DNA from: Orrella dioscoreae | Lineage (GTDB): Bacteria > Pseudomonadota > Gammaproteobacteria > Burkholderiales > Burkholderiaceae_B | Assembly (NCBI RefSeq): GCF_900089455.2 | Contig: NZ_LT907988.1 | Span: 2,232,001-2,296,000, forward strand | Length of the DNA: 64,000 nucleotides | Direction of reading: 5' to 3' | Part shown: one piece after another, positions 28,600-39,621 of the stretch | Layout: each line of letters begins with the position of its first letter | Position numbering within the stretch: the first letter of the stretch is position 1 | The notes under the pieces: model-generated | What the model was told of the DNA's origin: nothing | The model's database searches: none | Seen by the model: the letters and a program-made list of their open reading frames with translations, nothing else | Translations under genes and position numbers: made by a program

Positions 28600-29172
28600 A
28601 TGAACCGATCCGCAACCCTCGCTGGCCTGACCCTGGCCGTGGCCGCCGCGTTCTCCGGCTCGGCCTTGGCCGCGACCGATGCTGCCCCCGCCACGCAAAC
28701 CAAAGCCACGTCGGCCGAGGCATCGCGCCATGATGGCAAGGCAGGCAAACCCGGCAAGGAAGGCCGCCACCACGCTGGCAAGCAGCACCGCGACGCCGCC
28801 TGGATTCCTGGCCTGGGCCCGGTGCCCAAGCCCGTCCTGGATGGCTTGGCGCTGAACGATGCGCAACAGAAGCATCTGACCGAGGCGCGTGATGCCCAGC
28901 GCACCTTGCACCAGGCCATGCGCGAAGACCGCCAGGCCGGCCGTGCCACACTGGATGCGCAACTGCAGGCCGGCAAGCTCGATCCGCGTGCGCTGGTCCA
29001 GGCGCGCGAGTCGCAGCGCGACAAGTTCCGCGCGCAGGCCGAAGGCGTCCAGAAGCAGTGGCTTGCCCTCTGGGACAGCCTGGATGCCACGCAGCAAGGC
29101 AAGGTGACCGAGTTCGTGAAGCAGCGCCACGCCGAGCACGGCAAGCGCCGCGCGCCCGCCAACCAGGGCTGA
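28600..29172 (+). CDS. Spy/CpxP-like periplasmic protein
   Basis: The 190-residue protein has a signal peptide (cut probably after ALA, residue 24), a charged His/Lys/Gly-rich segment (about residues 40-65) and an all-helical rest. The helical part reads LNDAQQKHLTEARDAQRTLHQAMREDR and has regular amphipathic spacing. This resembles the Spy/CpxP/LTxxQ group of periplasmic chaperones and sensors, but I see no exact LTxxQ pair, so the assignment is by general character. AAGGAG lies eight bases before the ATG. A strong terminator follows. Confidence 0.6.
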   Translation: MNRSATLAGLTLAVAAAFSGSALAATDAAPATQTKATSAEASRHDGKAGKPGKEGRHHAGKQHRDAAWIPGLGPVPKPVLDGLALNDAQQKHLTEARDAQRTLHQAMREDRQAGRATLDAQLQAGKLDPRALVQARESQRDKFRAQAEGVQKQWLALWDSLDATQQGKVTEFVKQRHAEHGKRRAPANQG

Positions 29173-29220
29173 TGCCCGACTGATTGCCGGCAATTCCGCC
29201 GGATCCCGCTTGTCCCGTCT

Positions 29221-29263
29221 GGGCGGCGCACCGAAGCATTGCGGTGCGCCGCCCTGTTGTTTT
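29221..29263 (+). terminator. Intrinsic terminator of the Spy-like gene
   Basis: A 13-bp perfect stem (GGGCGGCGCACCG with its complement at 29242-29254) with an 8-nt loop is followed by TGTTGTTTT. The rest of the 325-bp gap (29264-29497) holds the unresolved promoter region of the porin gene and no gene. Confidence 0.88.
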
Positions 29264-29497
29264 CCCCATTTTGAAGCGTGCAGCCGCGTGCGCGCCAGCG
29301 CTGCGCACCACGGTGGTGCTGGAACCCTGGCGTGTCAGGTCGGCGCAGAGTATTACCAGCGATGACAGACCCTGCGTTCCAGGTTGGCACGAAACGTGCT
29401 TAAGCAAAGTTGAACCCCATCACACCGGCAGATCCGCCGGTAGCGGGCGGGGCGGAAAACTCCCTTTTGCCTTTTCCCTGCCATCCAGGAACCCATC

Positions 29498-30265
29498 ATG
29501 AAGAAGACGCTGCTTGCCTCCTCGCTCACCGCCGTTCTGGCCGCGGGTTTTGCTGCGCCCAGCCTTGCCGAGACCGACCTGGGCTCGGGCTTCAGCTTGA
29601 CCGGCAACGCAACGATTGCCAATGACTACCGTTTCCGTGGCTATTCGCAGACCAATTTCCGTCCCGCCGTGCAGGCCGGTTTCGACATCGCCCACACCTC
29701 GGGTTTCTATGTCGGCAACTGGAACTCCAACGTCGCCGACAACGTGTTCAATGAAGCCAACCTGGAAATGGACTTCTACGGCGGCTGGCGCGGCGAACTG
29801 GGCGGCGGGCTGGGGCTGGACGTCGGCGTGCTGCAGTACTGGTACCCCGGCTCGGACACCACGCCCATCGATGGCAAGGGCGGCAACTTCAAGAACACCG
29901 ACCTGTACGTGGGCTTCAGCTACGACGTCTTCAGCCTGAAGTATTCCTACACCCCCACCGACTTCTTCAACACGCCTGACAGCAAGGGCACCTGGTACCT
30001 GGATGCCGCCGCCAACTTCGACCTGGGCAACGGCTGGGGCCTGGGTGCGCACGTGGGCTACCAGAAGCTCAAGAACCAGGTCGACATGAACGGCGATAGC
30101 ATCGGCCACTACGTGGACTACAAGCTGGGCGTCACCAAGGACCTGAACGGCTGGGTGGTGGGCCTGGCTGCCGTGGGCGCCACCGACGACAACTGGTTGC
30201 CGACCAAGAAGGGCAAGGAGTCGGGCCGCCTGGGCGCCGTGCTCTCGGTCTCGCGCGCCTTCTAG
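29498..30265 (+). CDS. TorF-family putative outer-membrane porin
   Basis: The 255-residue protein has a cleavable signal peptide (MKKTLLASSLTAVLAAGFAA, cut near SLA). It belongs to the TIGR02001/TorF group: ANDYRFRGYSQTNFRPAVQAG near the N-terminus is the family hallmark, seen here as NDYRFRGYSQ. Alternating hydrophobic strands suggest a beta-barrel, and it ends in Phe (SRAF), as outer-membrane barrels do. The transported solute is unknown. AGGA lies eight bases before the ATG. Two terminator-like hairpins follow. Confidence 0.85.
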   Translation: MKKTLLASSLTAVLAAGFAAPSLAETDLGSGFSLTGNATIANDYRFRGYSQTNFRPAVQAGFDIAHTSGFYVGNWNSNVADNVFNEANLEMDFYGGWRGELGGGLGLDVGVLQYWYPGSDTTPIDGKGGNFKNTDLYVGFSYDVFSLKYSYTPTDFFNTPDSKGTWYLDAAANFDLGNGWGLGAHVGYQKLKNQVDMNGDSIGHYVDYKLGVTKDLNGWVVGLAAVGATDDNWLPTKKGKESGRLGAVLSVSRAF

Positions 30266-30351
30266 GCGCACAAGGTTTCACCTCGCCTCCAGGCGATAGC
30301 CCGGTGGGGGAAGGGCCGGTAGGGGTGCCGGTTTTTCCTTCCACCAGGCGG

Positions 30352-30384
30352 AGCGGGCTGTCTTCGGGCAGCCCGCTTTTTTTT
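30352..30384 (+). terminator. Intrinsic terminator after the porin gene
   Basis: AGCGGGCTG pairs with CAGCCCGCT around TCTTCGGG and runs into eight T. An earlier CCGG-TAGGGGTG-CCGG hairpin with T5 (about 30317-30335) may be a first terminator of the same transcript. Confidence 0.88.
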
Positions 30385-30385
30385 G

Positions 30386-30475
30386 TTGCCGGGCCGTCCC
30401 AAGCCAAAAAGCGGCCCCCTCGGGGGGCAGCAAGCCGAAGGCGCGGCGTGGGGTTTTTGTCGCCGGGCCGCGATG
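30386..30475 (+). repeat. Dispersed intergenic repeat, copy A
   Basis: This copy contains the shared 20-mer GGGCAGCAAGCCGAAGGCGC (30425-30444), followed by GGCGTGGGG. It is preceded by a GCCGGGCCG..CCCAAG..CAAAAA block also found in the other two copies (38447-38528 inverted, 41833-41906). It lies between the porin terminator and the tautomerase gene. Confidence 0.8.
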
Positions 30476-30491
30476 CAGCCGGGGCGTTCGC

Positions 30492-30878
30492 TCACACGTC
30501 TATCTTGAAACCGAGATCGATGTCGCTGGCGGGCAATCCCCTGAGCCCCCAGTTCACGGGGTCGATTTCGACAAGAATGATCTTGATGTCGTGCTTCGGC
30601 ACGCCCAGGGCCGACAGCTCGTCCGTCATGGCGGCATACAAGCGCCGTTTGGCCTCGGTCGAGCGCCCGGAGAAGAGCTTGATCTCGATGACCGAGTAGG
30701 CCGGCCCCTTGCCCCGGGGAACGATCATGGCATCGGCGTCATGTTCAGCCAGGCTGATGCAGCGATCGTCGTCCGGGATCTTCAAGCCTTGCTGGAGCGC
30801 GCGCTGGACGGCTTCGATGACGGCCAGGCGTCGTTCGCCGATCCATCCCCGTCGGGTGTCTATCCTGGTGGCAGGCAT
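30492..30878 (-). CDS. Tautomerase family protein
   Basis: The 128-residue protein begins MPATRID, giving the N-terminal catalytic proline (Pro1 after Met removal) of the 4-oxalocrotonate tautomerase superfamily. The C-terminal half (SVIEIKLFSGRSTEAKRRLYAAM, DIKIILVEIDPVNWGLRG) matches Tautomerase_2-type proteins. The natural substrate is unknown. AAAGGA lies six bases before the ATG at 30878, and the required Pro after Met confirms this start against longer in-frame options. Confidence 0.85.
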   Translation of the reverse strand: MPATRIDTRRGWIGERRLAVIEAVQRALQQGLKIPDDDRCISLAEHDADAMIVPRGKGPAYSVIEIKLFSGRSTEAKRRLYAAMTDELSALGVPKHDIKIILVEIDPVNWGLRGLPASDIDLGFKIDV

Positions 30879-31105
30879 GGGTTTCCTTTCCGTTGTTCGG
30901 GCGGCCTCCCGCCAGTACCCGATCCTGGCCATTGTGATCACGGCTGCGTCGGCGGGCAAGCCCTGGCTAGCCTGTTCCGGGACTGGCTGCTGCGCCGCCC
31001 CGGTGCCCCCCGGGAAGCATGGCCATGTGAGACCTGCCCCGGCTTCTTCTACAATGCCCGCTTTGCCCGATTTCTGGATCGCGTCCGCGACGCGACTTAA
31101 CACCC

Positions 31106-32413
31106 GTGGAAGAACTCCTCAGCATCGAATCCCTGGACCTCGAGGCCCGGGGCATCGCCCGCCGTGACGGCAAGGTCATCTTCGTCGAAGGCGCCTTGCC
31201 CGGCGAACGCGTGACGGCCACCACCGTGCGCCGCAAGCCTTCGTACGAAATCGCCCGCGTGGACACCGTGCGCCGCGCCTCGTCGCAGCGCGTCGAACCG
31301 CGCTGCCCGCATTTCGGCGTCTGTGGCGGCTGTGCCATGCAGCACCTGGAGCCCACCGCCCAGGTCGCCATCAAGCAGCGCGCGCTGGAAGACTGCTTCC
31401 AGCATGTGGGCAACCTCTCGCCCGCGCGCATGCTGCCGCCGCTGCACGGTCCCACCTGGGGCTATCGCTTCCGCGCCCGCCTGTCGGTGCGCGTGGTGCC
31501 CAAGAAGGGCGGCGTGCTGGTGGGCTTCCACGAGCGCAAGAGCAGCTATGTTGCCGACATGCGGACCTGTCATGTGCTGCCGCCCAAGGTGGCGGCGCTG
31601 CTGATGCCGCTGCGCGCGCTCATCACGGTCATGTCGGCGCCGCAACGCATGCCGCAGATCGAGGTCGCCGTGGGCGATGCCGCCGTGGTGCTGGTGCTGC
31701 GCCACCTGGAGCCGCTGACGGACGACGACATCGCCAAGCTGCGCGCTTTCGCGGCCGAGCACGGCATCTCGTGGTGGCTGCAATCGAAGGGCCCCGAGAC
31801 GGTCAAGCCGCTGGATCCGGCCGACGACGACATCCTGTCCTATCGCCTGCCCGAGTTCGGCCTGCGCATGCCGTACCGGCCCACCGACTTCACGCAGGTC
31901 AATCCCTACATCAACCAGGCGCTGGTCTCGCGCGCGCTGACCCTGCTGGACGTGCAGCCTGAAGACCGCGTGGCGGATCTCTTTTGCGGCCTGGGCAACT
32001 TCACGCTGCCGCTGGCCACGCAGGCCCGCGAGGTCGTCGGCATCGAAGGCAGCAAGACCCTGACCGATCGCGCGCTGGAAGCCGCGGCGCGTCACGGCCT
32101 GGATGGCCGCACGCGTTTTGCCACGCTGAACCTCTTCGAGGTGGATGTGCAATGGCTGCGCGACCTGGGCCACTTCGACCGCATGCTGATCGACCCGCCC
32201 CGTGAGGGTGCCCATGCCGTGTCGCAGGCGCTGGCGCTGCTGGCGCCGGAAGAGCGGCCGCGCCGCATCGTCTATGTGTCCTGTAGCCCGTCCACGCTGG
32301 CGCGTGACGCGGCCATCCTCGTGCACGAAGGCGGCTACAAACTGCGCAGCGCGGGCGTGGTCAACATGTTCCCGCATACCGGGCACGTGGAGTCGATCGC
32401 GGTGTTCGAGTAA
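31106..32413 (+). CDS. rlmD: 23S rRNA (uracil1939-C5)-methyltransferase
   Basis: The 435-residue enzyme methylates U1939 of 23S rRNA. It has an N-terminal TRAM RNA-binding domain (residues 1-60), a 4Fe-4S motif ([10 protein letters not shown]), the SAM site [15 protein letters not shown] and the catalytic cysteine loop [13 protein letters not shown]. All family motifs are present. The start is GTG at 31106 ([11 protein letters not shown]). A strong bidirectional terminator separates it from convergent argH. Confidence 0.94.
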   Translation: MEELLSIESLDLEARGIARRDGKVIFVEGALPGERVTATTVRRKPSYEIARVDTVRRASSQRVEPRCPHFGVCGGCAMQHLEPTAQVAIKQRALEDCFQHVGNLSPARMLPPLHGPTWGYRFRARLSVRVVPKKGGVLVGFHERKSSYVADMRTCHVLPPKVAALLMPLRALITVMSAPQRMPQIEVAVGDAAVVLVLRHLEPLTDDDIAKLRAFAAEHGISWWLQSKGPETVKPLDPADDDILSYRLPEFGLRMPYRPTDFTQVNPYINQALVSRALTLLDVQPEDRVADLFCGLGNFTLPLATQAREVVGIEGSKTLTDRALEAAARHGLDGRTRFATLNLFEVDVQWLRDLGHFDRMLIDPPREGAHAVSQALALLAPEERPRRIVYVSCSPSTLARDAAILVHEGGYKLRSAGVVNMFPHTGHVESIAVFE

Positions 32414-32441
32414 GGCTTGCTGGCCGGCCTGGTCAGGCGCA

Positions 32442-32477
32442 GTAAAAAGGGCAGCCCCGCGGGGCTGCCCTTTTTAC
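32442..32477. terminator. Bidirectional intrinsic terminator between rlmD and argH
   Basis: A perfect 36-bp inverted repeat (GTAAAAAGGGCAGCCCC, GC centre, complement) has A5 and T5 in the outer stem, suiting both convergent genes. Confidence 0.93.
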
Positions 32478-32505
32478 GTTGCGCGATGTGTGTTCAAGGC
32501 CGTGA

Positions 32506-33918
32506 TCAGGCCCCGTCCAGGATGCGCTGCGCCTCGATGCGCACGCGCTCGGGGGCGGTGCCGCCGATGTGCGAGCGCGACGCCACCGAGCCTTCCAGCG
32601 TCAGGACCTGGTGGATGTCGTCCTCGATGGACGGGTGGAAGGCCTGCAATTCAGCGGTGCTCAGGTCCGCCAGGTCGCAGCCGCGTTCCTCGCAGGCCCG
32701 CACGGCATGCGCCACGGTTTCGTGGGCGTCGCGGAAGGGCAGGCCACGCTTGACCAGGTAGTCGGCCAGGTCGGTGGCGGTGGCGAAACCCTGGCGGGCG
32801 GCCGCGCGCATGGCGTCCTGCTTCACCGTGATGCCGGCGGCCATGTCCACGAAGATCGTGAGCGTGTCGCGGATGGTGTCGGCGGTGTCGAAAAGGCCTT
32901 CCTTGTCTTCCTGGTTGTCCTTGTTGTAGGCCAGCGGCTGGCCTTTCATCAGGGTCAGCAGCGCCACCAGGTGGCCGTTCACGCGGCCGGTCTTGCCGCG
33001 CGCCAGCTCGGGCACGTCGGGGTTCTTCTTCTGCGGCATGATCGAACTGCCGGTGCAGTAGCGGTCGGCCAGGTCGATGAAGCCCACGCGCGGGCTCATC
33101 CACAGCACCAGTTCTTCCGACAGGCGCGACACGTGCGTCATGATCAGCGCGCTGGCGGCGCAGAACTCGATGGCGAAGTCACGGTCGGACACGGCGTCCA
33201 GCGAGTTGCGGCATACGCCGTCGAAGGACAGCGTCGCGGCCACGCGCTCGCGGTCGATGGGGTAGCTGGTGCCGGCCAGCGCGGCGGCGCCCAGCGGCAG
33301 GCGGTTCACGCGCTTGCGGCAGTCCGCCAGGCGCTCGGCGTCGCGGCCGAACATCTCGGCATAGGCCAGCAGGTGATGGCCGAAGGTGACGGGTTGGGCC
33401 ACCTGCAGGTGCGTGAAGCCCGGCAGGATGGTGTCGGCATGGGTCAGCGCCACCTGGGCCAGCGCGCGGCGCAGTTGGCCCAGCAGGTCGATGGCGGTGT
33501 CGATCTCGGCGCGCAGCCACAGGCGGATGTCGGTGGCCACCTGGTCATTGCGCGAACGGCCTGTGTGCAGGCGCTTGCCGGCGTCGCCGACCAGTTCCAC
33601 CAGGCGCTTCTCGATGTTCAGGTGCACGTCTTCCAGGTCCAGCAGCCACTGGAACTCGCCGCGCTCGATTTCGCCCAGGATCTGGGTCATGCCGCGCTCG
33701 ATGTCGGCGCGGTCCTGGGCCGAGATCACCCCCACTGCGGACAGCATCTCGGCGTGGGCGAGCGAGCCCTGGATGTCGAAGCGGGCCAGGCGCTTGTCGA
33801 AGTCGACCGAGGCCGTATAGCGCTTGACGAGATCGGATACCGGTTCCGAGAACCGGGCGGACCAGGCTTGGGCCTTGTTGGCGAACTGGTCTTGCGGGGA
33901 GGAGGGAGTATTGGACAT
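32506..33918 (-). CDS. argH: Argininosuccinate lyase
   Basis: ArgH cleaves argininosuccinate to arginine and fumarate, the last arginine-biosynthetic step. The 470-residue protein of the fumarase/aspartase superfamily has [13 protein letters not shown], the [14 protein letters not shown] segment (catalytic His) and the signature [12 protein letters not shown] (catalytic Ser loop). The start is ATG at 33918. No Shine-Dalgarno is visible, and a perfect TATAAT lies nine bases upstream on the same strand (see that entry). Confidence 0.96.
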   Translation of the reverse strand: MSNTPSSPQDQFANKAQAWSARFSEPVSDLVKRYTASVDFDKRLARFDIQGSLAHAEMLSAVGVISAQDRADIERGMTQILGEIERGEFQWLLDLEDVHLNIEKRLVELVGDAGKRLHTGRSRNDQVATDIRLWLRAEIDTAIDLLGQLRRALAQVALTHADTILPGFTHLQVAQPVTFGHHLLAYAEMFGRDAERLADCRKRVNRLPLGAAALAGTSYPIDRERVAATLSFDGVCRNSLDAVSDRDFAIEFCAASALIMTHVSRLSEELVLWMSPRVGFIDLADRYCTGSSIMPQKKNPDVPELARGKTGRVNGHLVALLTLMKGQPLAYNKDNQEDKEGLFDTADTIRDTLTIFVDMAAGITVKQDAMRAAARQGFATATDLADYLVKRGLPFRDAHETVAHAVRACEERGCDLADLSTAELQAFHPSIEDDIHQVLTLEGSVASRSHIGGTAPERVRIEAQRILDGA

Positions 33919-33927
33919 GGTGGACGG

Positions 33928-33933
33928 ATTATA
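33928..33933 (-). promoter_or_regulatory. TATAAT immediately upstream of argH
   Basis: A consensus -10 box ends nine bases before the argH ATG, predicting a start site about three bases from the AUG. The -35 position is not consensus (GGGACG), so usage is uncertain. A GATAAT at 33941-33946 on the plus strand could serve the divergent channel gene. Confidence 0.45.
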
Positions 33934-33992
33934 GATGGACGATAATCCTCCGTCCCCTATCAGATGCCGGGCCCGCCGCGCCCGCCCCAGGA

Positions 33993-35297
33993 ATGGAAGA
34001 CACTCTTGCCGAACTGGCCGCCCCGGTGGCGGCCCATCTGCCCCAGCAGCCCTGGATACAGACCCTGCTGGGCATCCTGGCGCTGGTGCTCGGGGCGTTC
34101 GCCGTCCAGTGGCTGGTGGCCCGCGCCGTGCTCTACGTGGCGCACCGGCTGCTGGTGCTGAGCGACAAACAGGACTGGGACGAGGCCTTGCGCCGCCGCC
34201 GGGCCTATCACCGCCTCTGGTACGCCGTGCCCTTCCTGGTGGTGGCCTATGGCGCACCGCTCATTCCCCATGCCCGTGAGGGCCTGCTCGAGGCCGTTTC
34301 CCGCATCGGCCTGTCCATTGCCTGGGTCTACATCCTGATGGCCCTGCGCAGCGTGCTGAGCGCCGCGCAGGATACCTACGCCGCCACCACCCGGGCGCAG
34401 ACCCGCTCCATCAAGGGCTACATCCAGCTGGGCAAGATCGCGGTGCTGGTGGTCTGCGTCGTGCTGGTCGTGTCCATCCTGGTCGATCGCTCGCCGTTGC
34501 TCATGATCTCCGGCCTGGGCGCCCTGTCGGCGGTGCTGCTGCTGGTGTTCAAGGACACGCTGCTGTCGCTGGTGGCCAGCACCCAGCTTACTTCCAACGA
34601 CATGCTGCGCATCGGCGACTGGATCGAGATGCCCCAGGCCGGCGCCGATGGTTTCGTCATCGATATCGCCCTGCACACGGTGAAGGTGCAGAACTGGGAC
34701 AAGACCGTCACCACCGTGCCCACCTACAAGCTGTTCTCGGAAAGCTATCGCAATTGGCGCCAGATGTTCGAATCGGGCGGGCGCCGCATCAAGCGCACCT
34801 TGCGCATCGACGCGGCCAGCGTGCGTTTCCTGCGCGACGACGAGCGCGATTCGCTGATGCGTTTTCGCCTGCTGCACGATTACCTGAAAGGCAAGCAGAC
34901 CGATATCGAGCAGACCAACCAGTCATTGGGCGAGGATGCGGCCTTGCCGGCGAATCGGCGGCGGCTGACGAACATCGGCACGTTCCGGGCCTATGCGCTG
35001 GCGTACCTGAAGGGCAATCCCGAGCTGCACAAGGAAATGCTGATGCTGGTGCGGATGATGGAGCCGGATGCGAACGGCATACCGGTGGAGGTGTACTGCT
35101 TCGCCAACAAGACCGCCTGGGTGGAGTATGAACGGATACAGGGGGACATCTTCGACCACCTGCTGGCGATCCTGCCGGAGCTGGGCTTGCGGCTGTACCA
35201 GGCGCCGTCGGGGTTTGATTTTGCGGCGGGGATGGCTGAGCGGGTGGGAAGGGATGGTGGGGTGGAGGCGTTGGTGGAGGGGCATCGGGCGCCCTAG
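33993..35297 (+). CDS. MscS-family mechanosensitive channel (YbdG-like)
   Basis: The 434-residue membrane protein has about five helices in the first 190 residues, the last being the pore-lining type ([24 protein letters not shown]). A beta-domain ([35 protein letters not shown]) follows, with an extended C-terminal cytoplasmic domain. The large insert and length fit the YbdG/miniconductance branch rather than short MscS. It would open on hypo-osmotic shock. The start is ATG at 33993; AGGA overlaps closely ahead. Confidence 0.9.
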   Translation: MEDTLAELAAPVAAHLPQQPWIQTLLGILALVLGAFAVQWLVARAVLYVAHRLLVLSDKQDWDEALRRRRAYHRLWYAVPFLVVAYGAPLIPHAREGLLEAVSRIGLSIAWVYILMALRSVLSAAQDTYAATTRAQTRSIKGYIQLGKIAVLVVCVVLVVSILVDRSPLLMISGLGALSAVLLLVFKDTLLSLVASTQLTSNDMLRIGDWIEMPQAGADGFVIDIALHTVKVQNWDKTVTTVPTYKLFSESYRNWRQMFESGGRRIKRTLRIDAASVRFLRDDERDSLMRFRLLHDYLKGKQTDIEQTNQSLGEDAALPANRRRLTNIGTFRAYALAYLKGNPELHKEMLMLVRMMEPDANGIPVEVYCFANKTAWVEYERIQGDIFDHLLAILPELGLRLYQAPSGFDFAAGMAERVGRDGGVEALVEGHRAP

Positions 35298-35363
35298 CGA
35301 TCGAGAGGCCTGGGCCCATGCAATAATCCCCGGTTCCCCTTTCCCCAACACCGGAAGCCGCCC

Positions 35364-37363
<2,000 letters not shown>

Positions 37364-37394
37364 GGCTGCGCTGCCCAGCCGGGCGCCAGTGAAG

Positions 37395-37422
37395 AACGCA
37401 CGCGGGGACGCGTGCGTTTTTT
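37395..37422 (+). terminator. Intrinsic terminator of nadE-glnB
   Basis: AACGCACGCG pairs with CGCGTGCGTT around GGGA, followed by six T. Confidence 0.88.
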
Positions 37423-37434
37423 ATTGCCCGGCCG

Positions 37435-38319
37435 TTATCTCCCGCCGAAACGCTGCGCGCACAGCGCCAGCAGCGCGGCGGTCACGTCCTGGCGGCCGTG
37501 GCCCATGCGTTCGATCATGCCGATGGCCCGGGCCGCGTTGCGCGCCTGGGCGGGCAGCGGCAGCAGTGTCAGCGCCGGGTCGGCGTGCCAGCTGGCGCGG
37601 TTCAGCTTGGGCAGCAGCGTGACGCCCACCTCCTGCCGGACCAGTTCCACCAGCGTCTCGATGGCGTTCAGTTCCAGGAACTCGTTCACCGGCCATTGCA
37701 GGCGGTGCAGCGTCTGCTCCACCAGCCTGCCGGTCAGTTCGTTGCGGTCGAAACGCAGGAAGGGGCTGCGCGCCACGGCGTCGCGCGCGCGCCGCACCGG
37801 CAGGGACGCGGGCGCGATGACGACCAGCGGTTCGTCATAGAGCGGCGTCCAGCGCAGCGCTGCGCTGGCGTGGCGCGGCTCCACCACGAGCGCGGCATCC
37901 AGCTCGCCCGCTTCGACGCTGTGGGCCAGGTCTTCGGCCTTGCCGGAGAACACGCGCACGTCCAGGTCGCGGTGCTGCTGCTTCAAGGCCGACACGACCT
38001 GGGAGAGCGTTGCCATGCACGAGACGATGGCGCCCAGCGACACGGCGCCGGCCAGGCGGCCATCGGCGGCGCGGCCGCCGCGCAGGCGCTCGTAGTGGTC
38101 CAGCAGGCCGATGGCCTCGGGCACCAGCTCGTGGCCGGCGGCGGTCAGCACGGCCAGCCGGCCGCTGCGTTCGAACAGCTTGCGGCCCAGTTCGTTTTCC
38201 AGCGCGCGCATCTGGAAGCTGACCGCCGCCTGCGTCAGGCCCACGTGCTCGCCTGCCTCGGTATACGAGCCGTGCCGGGCCACCGCCAGGAAGGTGCGGA
38301 AGAAGCGCAGGGTATTCAT
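37435..38319 (-). CDS. LysR-family transcriptional regulator
   Basis: The 294-residue protein has an N-terminal winged HTH (residues 1-60, FLAVARHGSYTEAGEHVGLTQAAVSFQMRAL in part) and a LysR substrate-binding domain (about residues 90-290). It diverges from the Bug-receptor gene across a 292-bp gap that also carries repeat copy B. The usual logic of the family makes the receptor and the gamma-glutamyltransferase its likely targets. The inducer is unknown. The start is ATG at 38319. Confidence 0.9.
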   Translation of the reverse strand: MNTLRFFRTFLAVARHGSYTEAGEHVGLTQAAVSFQMRALENELGRKLFERSGRLAVLTAAGHELVPEAIGLLDHYERLRGGRAADGRLAGAVSLGAIVSCMATLSQVVSALKQQHRDLDVRVFSGKAEDLAHSVEAGELDAALVVEPRHASAALRWTPLYDEPLVVIAPASLPVRRARDAVARSPFLRFDRNELTGRLVEQTLHRLQWPVNEFLELNAIETLVELVRQEVGVTLLPKLNRASWHADPALTLLPLPAQARNAARAIGMIERMGHGRQDVTAALLALCAQRFGGR

Positions 38320-38446
38320 AAGTTTTTTTATTGAATGCCGGAAAGAAAGCAAATTGATTTGATTGAACCACAGGCGTACCTTATCCGCTTCCCATGGCGG
38401 CGAAGCCGTTGCGGGAACCCCCGGCCGTATCGGGCCAGCGCAGGAA

Positions 38447-38528
38447 AAAGCGCCCCCACGCCGCGCCTTCGGCTTGCTGCCCCCCAAGGGGCGGTTTTTG
38501 CCTTGGGGCGGCCCGGCGGCAAAAAGGC
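38447..38528 (-). repeat. Dispersed intergenic repeat, copy B (inverted)
   Basis: The reverse complement carries GGGCAGCAAGCCGAAGGCGC (38482-38463), then GGCGTGGGGG. It is preceded by GCCGCCGGGCCGCCCCAAGG and CAAAAA, the same order as copies A and C. It sits between the LysR start and the Bug-receptor start, 84 bp before the latter. Confidence 0.8.
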
Positions 38529-38611
38529 ATCGAACGCACGGGGGAAGGAGCGAGGTTGGAAGGGGCAGCAAAGGCGTTTGCCGATTCATAACCACTCTTG
38601 GGGAAAACAAC

Positions 38612-39586
38612 ATGCAATCCGTCGTACGTAGCGTCTGCGCCCTGACCTTGGCATTGGGGCTTGCAGCAGGCGCGCAAGCAGCCTATCCAGAAAAACCCGT
38701 GCAGCTCCTCATTTCCTTCCCGCCCGCCGGGGCCACCGATGTGCTGGCGCGTGCCGTCGGCCAGAAACTGTCGGCGGCGCTGGGGCAGTCGGTGGTGGTC
38801 GAGAACCGTCCCGGCGCGGGCGGGGCCATCGGCCTGACAGCCGCGGCGCGCGCGCCTGCCGACGGCTACACGCTGTATCTGGCGGCCGTCACCAACCAGG
38901 CCATTGCGGCGTCGGTCTATGCCGACCAGAAGGTGAGCCTGATCGACGACTTCACGCCCATCGGCAGCGTGGGCTACGTGCCGCATGCGCTCGTGGTGCC
39001 GAGTTCCTTGCCGGTGTCCAGCGTGGGCGACCTGGTCAAGCACATCGCCGCCACGCCGGGGAAGTACAACTTCGCCTCGCAGGGCACGGGCACGCTGTCG
39101 CACCTGGAGTCCGAGCTGTTCGCCATGAAGGCCAAGCTGGACCTGGTGCATGTGCCCTACAAGGGCAGTTCACAGGCCTTGCCCGATGTGGTGAATGGCT
39201 CTTCCGTGATGATGTTCGACAGCATTCCGGGCTCGATGCCGCTGGTGACCGCCGGCAAGCTGAAGTTCCTGGCCGTGGCATCCAGCCAGCGCGTCAGCCT
39301 GCTGCCCGACGTGCCGACGCTGGCCGAGGCGGGCGTGCAGGGGGTGGAGGCCAACAACCTGTTCGGCCTCGTCGCGCCGCGCGGCACGCCGCAAGCCGTG
39401 ATCGACACCGTGGCCGCCGCCCTGGAAAAGGCGCTGGCCCAGCCTGACCTGAAAGCCTCACTGGCGGCGCAGGGCGCGGAGCTGCACTATGCGCCGGGCC
39501 CCGAGCTGGGGGCGGCGATCAAGCAGGAGCATGTTTTCTGGGGCGACGTGGTCAAGGCGGCCGGCGTGTCCCAGAACAAACCATAA
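38612..39586 (+). CDS. Bug-family (tripartite tricarboxylate type) periplasmic receptor
   Basis: The 324-residue secreted solute receptor has a signal peptide cut after AQA (about residue 23). Typical Bug/TctC blocks are PVQLLISFPPAGATDVLARAV, VVENRPGAGGAIG, ADGYTLYL and VHVPYKGSSQALPDVVNG. Such receptors, very numerous in Alcaligenaceae, bind carboxylates, amino acids or similar, and many have no linked transporter. None is linked here either. The next gene encodes a gamma-glutamyltransferase, which suggests a gamma-glutamyl compound or its product as ligand (inference). GGGGAAAA lies ahead of the ATG. Confidence 0.9.
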   Translation: MQSVVRSVCALTLALGLAAGAQAAYPEKPVQLLISFPPAGATDVLARAVGQKLSAALGQSVVVENRPGAGGAIGLTAAARAPADGYTLYLAAVTNQAIAASVYADQKVSLIDDFTPIGSVGYVPHALVVPSSLPVSSVGDLVKHIAATPGKYNFASQGTGTLSHLESELFAMKAKLDLVHVPYKGSSQALPDVVNGSSVMMFDSIPGSMPLVTAGKLKFLAVASSQRVSLLPDVPTLAEAGVQGVEANNLFGLVAPRGTPQAVIDTVAAALEKALAQPDLKASLAAQGAELHYAPGPELGAAIKQEHVFWGDVVKAAGVSQNKP

Positions 39587-39621
39587 TCCCGTTATACCTA
39601 TAGGAACCCTGGAGGATGACC

